Notes under the pieces: model-generated
Told to the model about the DNA's origin: nothing
The model's input: only the letters and a program-made list of their open reading frames with translations
Databases searched by the model: none
Made by a program: the position numbers and the translations under genes
Shown: in pieces, positions 50,786 to 59,822 of the stretch
How positions within the stretch are numbered: position 1 is the first letter of the stretch
Layout of the letters: the number at the start of each line of letters is the position of its first letter
Source: Desulfoscipio sp. XC116
GTDB taxonomy: Bacteria > Bacillota > Desulfotomaculia > Desulfotomaculales > Desulfallaceae
Assembly: GCF_039851975.1 (NCBI RefSeq)
Contig: NZ_CP156660.1
Coordinates: 4,159,035-4,223,034 of the forward strand
Direction: 5' to 3'
Length of the DNA: 64,000 bases

Positions 50786-52168
50786 TTATTTCCAAACCAA
50801 CGCTTTACCCACGAGATCGATAAGACCTTTAACCTCCACACCAAGTTCATGTTCCTCAACCATGGGATACAGCTGAGCTTTACAAATGGAACAAGGCGCG
50901 CACAGGATACCGTCGCCGTCTTTGCCAACCCCGGTAGCCCTCACTTGCTCGGCCTTTTTATTGCTAAGCAAAATGCGGCGCTGGTACATTTCCGGATCGT
51001 CGAACAAAATACCTGAGCCGCCGCCACAGCAGAAATTATCCGCACCGTGCGGATACATTTCCCTGAAATCGGAAACGGAAGCACGCATCAGCACACGCAT
51101 ATTTTCATTCAGCCCGCAGGCCCGCACATAGTTGCAGGGGTCATGCAGCGTAACGGGTTTGGTGTTTTTGGTCGGGTCAAGCTTTAACTCATTTTTGCGA
51201 ATCATGTCCGCCACTTCATCATGGATATGAGTGATGGGCCAGCGTATCGGCCGGTCGGCCAGGGACGGGATGTACATCTTGGCTGCCCGCCAGCCGTGCC
51301 CGCATTCGCCCCAAACAATTTTCTTGATACCGAGCTCCTGGGCAGCGTTCAGAAGACGCATGACATTGCCCCGCTGGGTCCAGTACTGGTCGAACAACAG
51401 GCCAAAATTACCGGCCTCGGTAACGGTACTGGGAATGGTCCAGTTGGCGCCGATATAAGTAAAATACATGCCCGCGCCCATCAGCGTATAAGGGTTGAGC
51501 AAGAAGTCGGCCGATGAGGGAATATACATGATATCGGATTCGGGCTTGTCAACGGGAAACTCCACTTCCACGCCGAACTCGTCCATGATTTCTTCGGACA
51601 TGAATTCCAGGGTATCCACAATAGCAGGTTTGGGGAAATTAGTATGGTTGCCCACTTTTTCCATGGCTTCGCCCACAGCGGCATGCAGCTTGGGTGTGAT
51701 GCCCAGCCAGTGCAGCAATTGGCGACCGATAAAGGTTACCTCGCAAGTATCAATACCGAAGGGGCACACGTGGGCGCAACGACGGCACTGACTGCACTGG
51801 TAGAAATAAGAATACCATTGTTCAATGATATCCAGGCTGATATCTTCGGCCCCTACCAGTTTGCCAAACCAGCGCCCCTCCAGGGTAAAGTACCGCTTGT
51901 AAATCTTGCGGATCAGCTCGGCCCGGTTGGTGGGAATATTGTTGGGATCCCTGGTGCCCAGATAGGTGTGGCAATTTTCCGCACACTGGCCGCACTTGGT
52001 GCAGGATTCCATGGCCATTACAAAAGAGCGGAATTTTTTGCGAATTTCATCCAAAAATTCAATTGCTTTTTCCGGTTTTAACTCATCGGGCACCGGCTCA
52101 ATGTGAATTTTACGCATTTCGTCCGGCGTTGCCCGTTGCGGCTGCACCATACCTTTATATTCCGGCAT
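50786..52168 (-). CDS. dsrK: DsrK, HdrD-like iron-sulfur subunit of the DsrMK complex
   Basis: A 460-residue protein with two [4Fe-4S] motifs (CTKCGQCAENCHTYLG and CSQCRRCAHVCPFG) and the CCG domains (GECGHGWRAAK, NFCCGGGSG, LCAPCSICK) that form the special catalytic [4Fe-4S] site of heterodisulfide-reductase-like enzymes. It reduces the DsrC trisulfide with electrons from DsrM. It lies 3 bp after dsrM. The absence of dsrJOP is typical of Gram-positive sulfate reducers. Confidence 0.97.
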   Translation of the reverse strand: MPEYKGMVQPQRATPDEMRKIHIEPVPDELKPEKAIEFLDEIRKKFRSFVMAMESCTKCGQCAENCHTYLGTRDPNNIPTNRAELIRKIYKRYFTLEGRWFGKLVGAEDISLDIIEQWYSYFYQCSQCRRCAHVCPFGIDTCEVTFIGRQLLHWLGITPKLHAAVGEAMEKVGNHTNFPKPAIVDTLEFMSEEIMDEFGVEVEFPVDKPESDIMYIPSSADFLLNPYTLMGAGMYFTYIGANWTIPSTVTEAGNFGLLFDQYWTQRGNVMRLLNAAQELGIKKIVWGECGHGWRAAKMYIPSLADRPIRWPITHIHDEVADMIRKNELKLDPTKNTKPVTLHDPCNYVRACGLNENMRVLMRASVSDFREMYPHGADNFCCGGGSGILFDDPEMYQRRILLSNKKAEQVRATGVGKDGDGILCAPCSICKAQLYPMVEEHELGVEVKGLIDLVGKALVWK

Positions 52169-52171
52169 AAC

Positions 52172-52996
52172 TTACACCCCCTCTTCAGCGGCATCGCCGG
52201 CAGGCACACCAAGCCCTGCCTTACGGGCCGCGGCTACATCAATATTGGGTAAACCGGGGGCGGGATCATGATAGACCCGGTTAACAATATAACGTTCGGC
52301 AAACATACCGAATATATGCATCAGTTTGCTAAATGGGAATACAATCAGCAAAATCTGCACCAGCAGATAGTGAGTCAGGAAAAACCCGCTTTCCAAAAGC
52401 TCCATATGCACTACGGGCTGGAACATAATAAGCGCCGCCATATACTCGTACACCAGTTCATAATGAATGTGATAAGTAGGAATGAAACGCATAATATTGC
52501 CTATGCCCACCAGCACCAGCAGGTAAATCAGCCATAAGTTATCACTGGGTTTGGTCACCAGCTTAACTTTATCCAGGGCATAACGCCTATAAAGCAGGTA
52601 TAACAGAGCAACAAATAATACTATACCAAAAACAGAACCCAACAAATCGGACATTTCCACACTAAGTTCCGGTGTAATACCCAGGCCGGGAATCATCGCG
52701 AACTGTTCACCCAAAGTACCAAAACCGACAATGTGCCCGCCAAGAATGTTAAGCAGGGCAAAGTGCATCAGCAGGGCGCCGGCCCACAAGGCTTTGTCAA
52801 ATCTAAACAGATTGCGGAACAAAAATGCTTCCGAGCCTATCCTCACAGCAACCTGGCCATTGGTTTGCAGCCAGGGCGACAGCGTAACATTATGCACAAT
52901 ACGCGCACCGGCCCAGCGCCCCAAACGGTAAAGTACGCCCAGGGTAAATAAGGTCACTGTTATATACGGAAGTATTTGTCCAATTAGTAACTTCAC
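52172..52996 (-). CDS. dsrM: DsrM, NarI-like membrane cytochrome b subunit
   Basis: A 274-residue membrane protein with five or six helices and spaced histidines (LMHFALLNILGGHIV, FFLTHYLLVQI) expected to bind b-type hemes. It takes electrons from menaquinol and passes them to DsrK. The GTG start at 52996 overlaps the stop of a 17-codon frame by 4 bases, and its Shine-Dalgarno (GGGAGGTG) lies inside that frame, so translation is coupled. Confidence 0.95.
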   Translation of the reverse strand: MKLLIGQILPYITVTLFTLGVLYRLGRWAGARIVHNVTLSPWLQTNGQVAVRIGSEAFLFRNLFRFDKALWAGALLMHFALLNILGGHIVGFGTLGEQFAMIPGLGITPELSVEMSDLLGSVFGIVLFVALLYLLYRRYALDKVKLVTKPSDNLWLIYLLVLVGIGNIMRFIPTYHIHYELVYEYMAALIMFQPVVHMELLESGFFLTHYLLVQILLIVFPFSKLMHIFGMFAERYIVNRVYHDPAPGLPNIDVAAARKAGLGVPAGDAAEEGV

Positions 52997-53046
52997 TCAC
53001 ACACCTCCCACGGAGCATAGCTCTCGGCGTACGGGTCAAAATACAT
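52993..53046 (-). CDS. 17-codon mini-ORF coupled to dsrM
   Basis: MYFDPYAESYAPWEVCE. GGAGG lies 9 bases before the ATG, and the TGA overlaps the dsrM GTG (GTGA). The aromatic-rich peptide starts 2 bp after the ferredoxin stop. It may be a leader peptide that controls dsrM translation or a very small DsrMK partner; it is not similar to anything I recognise. Confidence 0.5.
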   Translation of the reverse strand: MYFDPYAESYAPWEVCE

Positions 53047-53047
53047 A

Positions 53048-53233
53048 TTAATTTTCCTCCAAAGTGACAGCACCGCTGGGGCATACGCTGACACAGGTTT
53101 CGCAGCCAAGGCAGTCGTCGACATTAACCACAGCAGCTTTACCGTCCTCCATTTCCAGAACAGATGCCGGGCAATTTTCGACACATTCACCACAGCCCTC
53201 ACATTTGTCGCGGTCAACGGTTACTACGAACAT
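53048..53233 (-). CDS. 2[4Fe-4S] ferredoxin of the dsr operon
   Basis: A 61-residue ferredoxin with two CxxCxxCxxxC motifs (CEGCGECVENCPASV and CLGCETCVSVCPSGAV), both complete. The ATG at 53233 has GGAGGTG upstream; the longer open frame to 53419 has no support. As first gene before dsrMK it probably exchanges electrons with DsrK or with the sulfite-reduction machinery. Confidence 0.93.
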   Translation of the reverse strand: MFVVTVDRDKCEGCGECVENCPASVLEMEDGKAAVVNVDDCLGCETCVSVCPSGAVTLEEN

Positions 53234-53563
53234 TACGTTCACCTCCTTAACATAATTATGTTTGTACACTTCCTGCAGGCAGTCCCGCCTGAACAAGACC
53301 GCCTCCATAGAATAACGACGGGTAAAACCGTACAAATCCCTTATACCATATTCGTTGTCTGCGAAATTATTCCTTCCGCAAAGAGACAACAACAACCGGT
53401 TTTTTTCAGAATTAAGCAAAAAACCTGCAAAAAAACGACAACCCTGGCCGGGTCACCAACCGCCATATATGTTAATTAACTGACTATCCTTTTCGCTTGT
53501 AATAATTGTATACCAATACGGTGCAGCCAGTCCATAGGGGACTTATGGTATTAAGCATAAGCA

Positions 53564-53587
53564 AAACCGCCTGCCGCCAGGCGGTTT
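53564..53587 (-). terminator. Terminator after the Mrp-type ATPase gene
   Basis: AAACCGCCTG and CAGGCGGTTT form a perfect 10-bp stem with a CGGC-type 4-nt loop; a short T run (TTTTGCTT) follows on the minus strand. It separates the ATPase cluster from the ferredoxin-dsrMK unit. Confidence 0.7.
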
Positions 53588-53630
53588 ACACAAAATCAGA
53601 GCAGGCTTTTATTACCATATTCCAACATAT

Positions 53631-54473
53631 TTAAGAAATACTGGTCACCCGTTTATTTAAAATATCCTCCAGGCCTTTAAACAACTCACGGTCATATTTT
53701 TCAATCTGACCGGCATCGCTCAATTCGGCCAGGGCAGGATCAATAGGTAATTTCTCCAGCAGGCGTAAACCCATAGAGGTAGCCAGGGAAGCGGCATGAC
53801 TTTCACCGAACACTTTAATTTCCCTGCCACAATCCGGGCAGCGCAAATAGCTCATGTTTTCCACAAACCCCAGCACCGGTATATTCATATGATTGACCAT
53901 ATTAACAGCCTTACGCACCACCATATTGGCCAAATCCTGCGGCGAAGTTACGATAATTACGCCGTCAAGGGGCAGGGATTGCATAACAGTGAGGGGCACG
54001 TCACCTGTTCCCGGCGGCAGATCCACTACCATATAATCCACCTTACCCCAGGCTACATCAGTCCAGAATTGTTTGACTGCCCCGGCAATAATGGGACCGC
54101 GCCAGATCACCGGTTGATCTTCTTTTTCCAATAACAGGTTAAGAGACATCATTTTAATGCCCTTTTCCGTCATTTTAGCATACATCACATTTTGATCATG
54201 CTGGGGAACGCCGCTGACACCAAACATTTTGGGAATGCTGGGGCCGGTGATATCGGCATCCAGTATGCCCACCTGATAACCTTTATTGGCCAAACTAAGC
54301 GCCACCAGAGCGGATACGGAAGATTTGCCCACCCCACCTTTGCCGCTCATTACAGCAATAACATGTTTGATATCGTTATATTCGTTCTGGGGCAGTATAT
54401 CTATGCCGCATTTATCCGGTGAACACCCCTCGGTTTTCTGGTTACAGCTACTGCACTTTTCGTCCTGTGACAT
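53631..54473 (-). CDS. Mrp/NBP35-family iron-sulfur carrier ATPase
   Basis: A 280-residue P-loop protein. CSSCNQKTEGCSPDKC at the N-terminus may hold a cluster, VMSGKGGVGKSSVSA is the deviant Walker A, and LRCPDCG carries the CxxC used for the bridging Fe-S cluster. It loads clusters into apo-proteins. It is the last gene of a four-gene block, and Dsr iron-sulfur enzymes flank the block on both sides, so they are plausible clients. Confidence 0.93.
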   Translation of the reverse strand: MSQDEKCSSCNQKTEGCSPDKCGIDILPQNEYNDIKHVIAVMSGKGGVGKSSVSALVALSLANKGYQVGILDADITGPSIPKMFGVSGVPQHDQNVMYAKMTEKGIKMMSLNLLLEKEDQPVIWRGPIIAGAVKQFWTDVAWGKVDYMVVDLPPGTGDVPLTVMQSLPLDGVIIVTSPQDLANMVVRKAVNMVNHMNIPVLGFVENMSYLRCPDCGREIKVFGESHAASLATSMGLRLLEKLPIDPALAELSDAGQIEKYDRELFKGLEDILNKRVTSIS

Positions 54474-54518
54474 AATCCTCTCCCCTTTTAATTAATTATA
54501 CATGCTTTCAAAACATTA

Positions 54519-55376
54519 CTATATACCCAATTCTTCTTGCATGCAATGCCAAAGGGCAATAATATCATCAACTACAGTACTGACCATTTGAATTACAGGT
54601 TTTCCTTTCATGGCAGCGGCAATAACGGCGGGATCATAACTCACGCGCCCCATGACAGGTACATTTACCTCACGGCACATTTCTTCCACCTGCCGGGTAT
54701 TTTCCGGGTTGATATCCCACTTATTAATACATACTGCCGTTTTCACCCCGAAGTGTTTGGTAAGATCCAGCACCCTGGATAAATCATGCATTGAGGAAAG
54801 GCTGGGCTCTACCACCACCAGCGCCAAATCCGTCCCTCCCAGCGAAGCAATCACCGGACAGCCTATTCCCGGCGGGCCGTCAGTGATGATTAACTCTTTG
54901 CCTTCTCTTTCCGCCAGCATCCGGGCCTGCTTGCGCACCTCGGCAACTAATTTGCCCGAGTTATCCTGGGCTATACCCAGCCGGGCATGTACAAAGGGCC
55001 CGAACTTGGTGCTGCAGGTAAACCAATGCCCGGCCAAATTTTCCACCATGCGGACAGCACCCTCGGGACAAGCATGATAACATACCAAGCAGCCTTCGCA
55101 GAGCAGTTCGTCTACTTTACCGGACTTTATAGCTCCGTAATTGCATAACTCCTCACACAAGCCGCATGCGGTACATTTGGCAGCATCAACTTCCACCCGG
55201 GGCATACCCCAAAAATTATTTTTAGTTTCCAGAGTGGGATCCAAAAGCAGATGCAAATTAGCCGCGTCTACATCACAGTCCGTAATCACATGCTTGTCCG
55301 CCAGCACAGCTATAGATGCGGCAATACTGGTTTTCCCGGTGCCGCCCTTACCGCTAATTATAGTTATTTCTTTCAT
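54519..55376 (-). CDS. ParA/MinD-like ATPase with inserted 2[4Fe-4S] domain (second copy)
   Basis: A 285-residue ATPase. Walker A is IISGKGGTGKTSIA, and a ferredoxin-type insert (CTACGLCEELCNYGAIK, CEGCLVCYHACPEGAV) sits after about residue 65. Such proteins occur as adjacent pairs in anaerobes next to NifX-like proteins (for example the orange-protein cluster of Desulfovibrio). It overlaps the upstream paralogue by 23 bp. Function is not established. Confidence 0.88.
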   Translation of the reverse strand: MKEITIISGKGGTGKTSIAASIAVLADKHVITDCDVDAANLHLLLDPTLETKNNFWGMPRVEVDAAKCTACGLCEELCNYGAIKSGKVDELLCEGCLVCYHACPEGAVRMVENLAGHWFTCSTKFGPFVHARLGIAQDNSGKLVAEVRKQARMLAEREGKELIITDGPPGIGCPVIASLGGTDLALVVVEPSLSSMHDLSRVLDLTKHFGVKTAVCINKWDINPENTRQVEEMCREVNVPVMGRVSYDPAVIAAAMKGKPVIQMVSTVVDDIIALWHCMQEELGI

Positions 55377-56217
55377 TAGCTACCAGCTCCTCGATATGCC
55401 TATATAGCTGCCTGAATTTATTTTCCCACTGTTTATCCACCCGGACCAGGGGCACTCCCCGGGAATAAGCTTCAGCAATTTTTTTACTAAGCGGTATGGA
55501 CATTAATATAGGCAGTTGTTCCTTCCGGCAATATTTTTCTATCAGTTCAATACCGTTATGGGCACGGTTAATCAGAACGCCACAGGGCACTCCCAGCGTC
55601 CTGACCATCTGCACAGCCAAGTCGAGGTCATTTAAACCAAAAGGAGTGGGTTCAGTAACCAGCAAACAGAAATCAGTGCCCCGCACAGTATGGATTACCG
55701 GGCAGGAGGTGCCCGGAGGCGCATCCAATACTGTAATCCCCCGGCCGGCCAAAGCTTTGGCCTCATCCACCAGGGGAGGGCTTAACGCAGCCCCCACTTC
55801 CAAACAGCCGCGGGCAAATAAAATATCTTCAGCCAAGCCTTTTTCAATTTTGCCTATTCTTTTAGGCACCGAAGTGATAGCCTTTTCCGGACAAAAATAC
55901 CGGCAGCCGCCACATCCATGACAGAACTCGGGAAAGGTAATTACACTGTCCCCGGTGCACAGCAAGGCATTAAAGGCGCATAAATCAGCGCATTTTCCAC
56001 AATAGGTACATATATCATTATCAATCCGGGGCACATCAATATATATTTCCTTTGCATCTTCCAGCTTGGGATTGAGAAAAATATGCCCGTTGGGCTCCTC
56101 CACATCACAATCGATAAAGGTTAAACCGTGATTATCCGATGCCAGAGCCAAGGCAATACTTGTGGCTATAGTTGTTTTGCCGGTGCCGCCCTTTCCGCTG
56201 GCCACCGATATGATCAT
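55354..56217 (-). CDS. ParA/MinD-like ATPase with inserted 2[4Fe-4S] domain (first copy)
   Basis: A 287-residue paralogue of the next gene. Walker A is SVASGKGGTGKTTIATSIA; the ferredoxin insert is CTYCGKCADLCAFNALL and CHGCGGCRYFCPEKAI. The pair probably forms a heterodimer that couples ATP hydrolysis to electron or cluster transfer. GGGGCGGGTGG lies upstream of the ATG. Confidence 0.88.
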   Translation of the reverse strand: MIISVASGKGGTGKTTIATSIALALASDNHGLTFIDCDVEEPNGHIFLNPKLEDAKEIYIDVPRIDNDICTYCGKCADLCAFNALLCTGDSVITFPEFCHGCGGCRYFCPEKAITSVPKRIGKIEKGLAEDILFARGCLEVGAALSPPLVDEAKALAGRGITVLDAPPGTSCPVIHTVRGTDFCLLVTEPTPFGLNDLDLAVQMVRTLGVPCGVLINRAHNGIELIEKYCRKEQLPILMSIPLSKKIAEAYSRGVPLVRVDKQWENKFRQLYRHIEELVANERNNYN

Positions 56218-56231
56218 TTTACCACCCGCCC

Positions 56232-56600
56232 CTAGCTTTTAATTCCCGAATGCTCTTGAGCATTCGGCAGAGCCAGCGGCTCCAGCTGTCCATCTTTATA
56301 TTTTTCCATAGTCTCGGCAACCGTGCCGGAAACGCCGGCATATACCGCCATACCTCCGCTGGAAAGGGCCGACATGGCATTAGGGCCTACCCGGCCGGTC
56401 AATACCACATCTATCTTGTTGCTCAACAAAAGCTGGGTGGTCCTGATCCCCGCCCCACCGGCACTTGCAGATCCTTGATTATCAATTACTTCTTGCAGCT
56501 CACCCTGTTCATTAAACACCAAAAAATAGGCACAGCGTCCAAAACGCTCTTCCGCCGGTGCACTAACTTCCGACCCGGCTGCACTGACTGCTATTCTCAT
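56232..56600 (-). CDS. NifX/NifB C-terminal-like (dinitrogenase iron-molybdenum cofactor family) protein
   Basis: A 122-residue protein of the NifX/NafY-type fold (MRIAVSAAGSEVSAPAEERF, FGRCAYFLVF, VLTGRVGPNAMSALSSGGM). Relatives bind iron-molybdenum or Mo-Cu clusters. As no nitrogenase gene is near, it more likely belongs to the Mrp/ParA cluster that follows. The third possible ATG (56600) is best spaced from GGAGG. Confidence 0.9.
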   Translation of the reverse strand: MRIAVSAAGSEVSAPAEERFGRCAYFLVFNEQGELQEVIDNQGSASAGGAGIRTTQLLLSNKIDVVLTGRVGPNAMSALSSGGMAVYAGVSGTVAETMEKYKDGQLEPLALPNAQEHSGIKS

Positions 56601-56801
56601 ATTCATCATCCTCCGGTAATATTGCGTATTTTATTCCAATACCACATGTTCTTATCTAATATTAAATGTTTTATGGACTTATGTCAATAATAAAAATTAA
56701 AAAACTGCCGTTTCCAACTGTTTGACGCTTAACGGCTATGTTGATATACTTAAAATGGACGGGAAGATTTGTTGCTAAAACGATTTGAAGGGAAGGTAAT
56801 T

Positions 56802-57044
56802 ATGCCTATCTTTGAATTTCGCTGTTTAAAGTGCGGTAACGTTTTTGAAAAACTATTTATAACCGGGCAGGAAGAATTCGCTGTACATTGTCCGCAGTGT
56901 AAGGCAGATTCTTTAGAGCGTGTAATAAGCAAAACAAATTATGTTATGGGACCCGGCAAAGGCGGCGGCAAAACCAAGATGACAACAAAATCATGCGGTT
57001 CCGGCAATAGCTGCACTTCATTTGAAATACCCGGTCCCGAATGA
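56802..57044 (+). CDS. FmdB-family zinc-ribbon protein
   Basis: An 80-residue protein with the FmdB zinc ribbon (MPIFEFRCLKCGNVFEKLF, CPQCKADSLERVI) and a Gly/Lys/Cys-rich tail. FmdB-like proteins are thought to be regulators, but this is not proven. ATG 56802 follows GGGAAGG. It lies 190 bp from and divergent to the NifX-like gene, upstream of the HEAT-repeat gene. Confidence 0.88.
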   Translation: MPIFEFRCLKCGNVFEKLFITGQEEFAVHCPQCKADSLERVISKTNYVMGPGKGGGKTKMTTKSCGSGNSCTSFEIPGPE

Positions 57045-57103
57045 TTTGGGGAACGCTTTTAAGCCGGTCAATTTTTATGTAAAGGGGCGCGCTTAAGTTA
57101 CCC

Positions 57104-58267
57104 ATGAATGAACGTAAACGTAATCTGATGGAAGAGTACACAGGCCGGGACCCGCGGGTAAAACCGGGGTGTCCTTTTTGCGGTTTGCCCATTGAAAGGC
57201 CTGCGGAGCAAATCCTGCGCAGGCCGCTTGAAATGCCGGTGGGGTCGTGTTCGTGCGGCGCGGTATACGCATACGATGCTACGGGACACAATTTGGGTAC
57301 CGCATTTTCGGAAGCGCTTGTATTTGCATGCAATATGGATTGGGATTTAGCTTGGAGCTTACTGCCCGGCGAGGACTACCTCGAAGAGCTGGTGGAGAAA
57401 TATGATATTGAGAGTAATTATATAATACCGGTGGGAGCTTACGAGGGCCGTCGTATTTCAGGTGCCCTTTATTTTATCAGAATGCACAATGATATTCAAG
57501 AAGTCACCCGGCAAGGCGTGCAAAAAAAATTAGACCGGGCCAGGTCTGTCGCAGCTGCTCCGCAAACAGATACCATTAAGCAGAAAAGAAAGAAAAAAAT
57601 TGACAAAAAAGAAATTGAGGCATTGGTCGACAGTTACCGGCTGGAGCCGCTGCTGGATATTGCCGGTTATGACAAAGGGATTATCAGATACCTGCAGCGC
57701 ATCCTATATACGGGCGACGAGCTGTTGCGCTTAAAAACGGCGGACGCGCTGGGTCAGGTATGCGCAATAATTGCACAGCATGATCCGAGTGCGGTTTCCA
57801 GGCTTCTGCAAAGGCTCCTCACATCTATATCCAACGCCGGTTACGGCGCGTCAACCTGGGGGGCTATTGATGCCATAGGTGAAATAATAGCCGGCTCCCC
57901 CGATATGTTTGGCGGTTATGTACCTGTCTTGTTGCAATTTTTAGAGGAAGAAGACTTAGACCTCAGACCGTCAATTTTAAGAGCCCTGGCAGTTATCGCC
58001 GGGGAGAGACCCGACTTAATTACTAAAACATTCTCATACTTTATAAAATATGCCGGTATGAACGAACCCCAAACCCGGGGCAATGCGGTTTGGCTGATGG
58101 GAAACCTGGCTTCGGCAACAAACCCCAGGCCGGGCGCATCCGAGGCCAAAGCAGAACTAAACACTATTACAGGCGACAATCGACCCGTCAGTATATATGC
58201 AAAGGGTGTTTTAGAGAAAAAAAGCATTGGCCGGCTGGCTTTGCTGGCACTGGAAAAGCTGGGGTAA
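57104..58267 (+). CDS. HEAT-repeat protein with N-terminal zinc-ribbon-like region, sulfate-reducer associated
   Basis: A 387-residue protein. The N-terminus has two Cys pairs (CPFCGLP and CSC) and a region with conserved aromatic residues; a basic linker (IKQKRKKKIDKKE) follows; then four or five HEAT-like repeats (residues 200-385: LRLKTADALGQVCAIIAQ, YGASTWGAIDAIGEIIAG, LRPSILRALAVIAG, TRGNAVWLMGNLAS). It resembles the uncharacterised DVU0298-type proteins of sulfate reducers. Location inside the dsr locus suggests a scaffold role for Dsr proteins; this is inference. Confidence 0.7.
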   Translation: MNERKRNLMEEYTGRDPRVKPGCPFCGLPIERPAEQILRRPLEMPVGSCSCGAVYAYDATGHNLGTAFSEALVFACNMDWDLAWSLLPGEDYLEELVEKYDIESNYIIPVGAYEGRRISGALYFIRMHNDIQEVTRQGVQKKLDRARSVAAAPQTDTIKQKRKKKIDKKEIEALVDSYRLEPLLDIAGYDKGIIRYLQRILYTGDELLRLKTADALGQVCAIIAQHDPSAVSRLLQRLLTSISNAGYGASTWGAIDAIGEIIAGSPDMFGGYVPVLLQFLEEEDLDLRPSILRALAVIAGERPDLITKTFSYFIKYAGMNEPQTRGNAVWLMGNLASATNPRPGASEAKAELNTITGDNRPVSIYAKGVLEKKSIGRLALLALEKLG

Positions 58268-58303
58268 CAATATTTTTTAACCAAACGATGTGCATATCCT
58301 CAT

Positions 58304-58338
58304 AAAAAGCACTGCCCGGTAAGACGGGAAGTGCTTTT
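58304..58338. terminator. Bidirectional terminator between convergent genes
   Basis: AAAAAGCACT...CCCG pairs with CGGG...AGTGCTTTT. A-rich and T-rich flanks allow it to work for both the HEAT gene (plus) and the YkgJ-type gene (minus). Confidence 0.75.
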
Positions 58339-58369
58339 CGTACTTTACGGCTTTTAATATAATGCTTTT

Positions 58370-59008
58370 CTATCGCCCGTTATCTATTTGGAGCAAGTCT
58401 TCCAGCGGAGTCTTGATTGACTTGGATACGGATAACAGCAATGCGGCCCGCTCCGTGTCGCTGACTCCGGCCCGCTCCAAAAACTTGGCGGACAACCGGT
58501 AAAGCTCTTTATACATACCATCAAGATTAAACACCGGATACGACCGGCCCTTTTCAAAACCAGCTTTAAAGCAGGCGTGCACTTTACCGTTAGTCATTGC
58601 CGGTATGCCGTAAACCCGGCAGGTTATCGGCCTTACCGAATACAGGCGACATTTCCGGTCATCACCCAGCAGCGGGCACCTGACCCTCTCTTTGCCAATG
58701 GCATCGGCAAGTTTATTCGAGTCTCCGCTGTGTTCCTGCAGCCTTTTTTCCATGGCCAGCAAAGCTTCGTCCGCCTCATCCGCACGGGCCATGATAGCCC
58801 GCTTGCTTTCTTCGCCTAAGGCATTGATTTGTAGATTAAGATAAGCCGACTCAATTAAAAACAGCCCAAAAACCGCGCTGCAGCAGTCGGCACATTGCTC
58901 CGCACACTTGACGCATGCCGCATAGTCCTTTTCCATATTTTGAAACGCGGCATCCGCCCTGGCTGTCAACTGTTCATATTCTTTGAATAGATCGTCATAT
59001 TGTTTCAT
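58370..59008 (-). CDS. YkgJ-family cysteine-cluster protein
   Basis: A 212-residue protein with clustered cysteines (CVKCAEQCADCCSAVFG, then CPLLGDDRKCRLYSVRPITC) typical of the YkgJ/CxxCxxCC family thought to bind zinc or an Fe-S cluster. Its ATG overlaps the stop of the TPR gene upstream (ATGA), so the two are co-translated. The pair follows dsrABD and may assist maturation or storage of a Dsr component. Confidence 0.82.
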   Translation of the reverse strand: MKQYDDLFKEYEQLTARADAAFQNMEKDYAACVKCAEQCADCCSAVFGLFLIESAYLNLQINALGEESKRAIMARADEADEALLAMEKRLQEHSGDSNKLADAIGKERVRCPLLGDDRKCRLYSVRPITCRVYGIPAMTNGKVHACFKAGFEKGRSYPVFNLDGMYKELYRLSAKFLERAGVSDTERAALLLSVSKSIKTPLEDLLQIDNGR

Positions 59009-59631
59009 TTTTTCCGATATGGCTCCAATTCTTTTAGAAAATCCGGGTGTACCCCAAAGCCAAGTTTTATGGCTTTATCCACGTGCTCAATAGCTTTAGC
59101 ATAATTATTTTTTAAATAGTAAGCATAGGCAAGATTATTTTGCCCCAGTCCGAACTCGGAAGCAAATCCAACCAGCTTTTCACCCGTGGTGACAGCGTTA
59201 TCGAGATCATCTTTTTGGATATAAGCATTAATTAAATTACTCCAGGCCTGGACGATTTCAGGATTTAATTCAATGGCCTTATTCAATGCGTCGATAGCTT
59301 CATCCGTTTGCGCCATTTGCAAATAGGCGAACCCCAGATTAGCATAGCCCCTGGCATATCTGGGCTCAATCTCAACTGCTTTTTTATTGGCCTGTACGAC
59401 CTTTTCCAGGTCGCTCAGCTTAAAATAAATATACCCCAAGTTGACACAGGCCTCAAACATCCGGCCACTGTTGGCGACAGCTTCCTCAAAAAAAGCGATG
59501 GCCTCTTGCAACTTGCCTTGCTGCATCAGCGTTACACCCAGATTGTATTGGGCATTGGCACATTCCGGGTTTTCATTGAGCATGTTAATTTGCTCGTCAA
59601 TAAACTCTCTGGAATCCTGTGGCGTGGTCAT
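59005..59631 (-). CDS. Tetratricopeptide-repeat protein
   Basis: A 208-residue soluble protein with about five TPR units (for example AQYNLGVTLMQQGKLQEAIA, ARGYANLGFAYLQMAQTDEA, AWSNLINAYIQKDDLDNAV). It should be a protein-interaction scaffold. It precedes and overlaps the YkgJ-type gene and follows dsrD in the same direction, with a terminator between. Confidence 0.88.
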   Translation of the reverse strand: MTTPQDSREFIDEQINMLNENPECANAQYNLGVTLMQQGKLQEAIAFFEEAVANSGRMFEACVNLGYIYFKLSDLEKVVQANKKAVEIEPRYARGYANLGFAYLQMAQTDEAIDALNKAIELNPEIVQAWSNLINAYIQKDDLDNAVTTGEKLVGFASEFGLGQNNLAYAYYLKNNYAKAIEHVDKAIKLGFGVHPDFLKELEPYRKK

Positions 59632-59822
59632 AATTATCGGCCTTTCTAATTCAAATAGTTAAAAGCTATTGGTATTTTAGCATAACCGGATTAGCTTCCG
59701 ATTATCTGCCCTGAAAAAGTTCAGGATACTTTTAAAGCTCAGGTTGCTTTTAGAGCTTTTCATTCTCCGCCGGCGCCGTGCAAACAACATGAGCAGCTAT
59801 TAACAATAGGTTAATGCCGCTT

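Noticed and set aside
53234-53419. 62-codon extension of the ferredoxin
   Set aside because: Ferredoxins of this type start at MFVVTVDRDKCEGC; GGAGGTG precedes that ATG.
56232-56600. Nitrogen-fixation gene (true nifX)
   Set aside because: No nif structural or assembly genes are near, and the neighbours are Mrp/ParA ATPases, so only the fold family is claimed.
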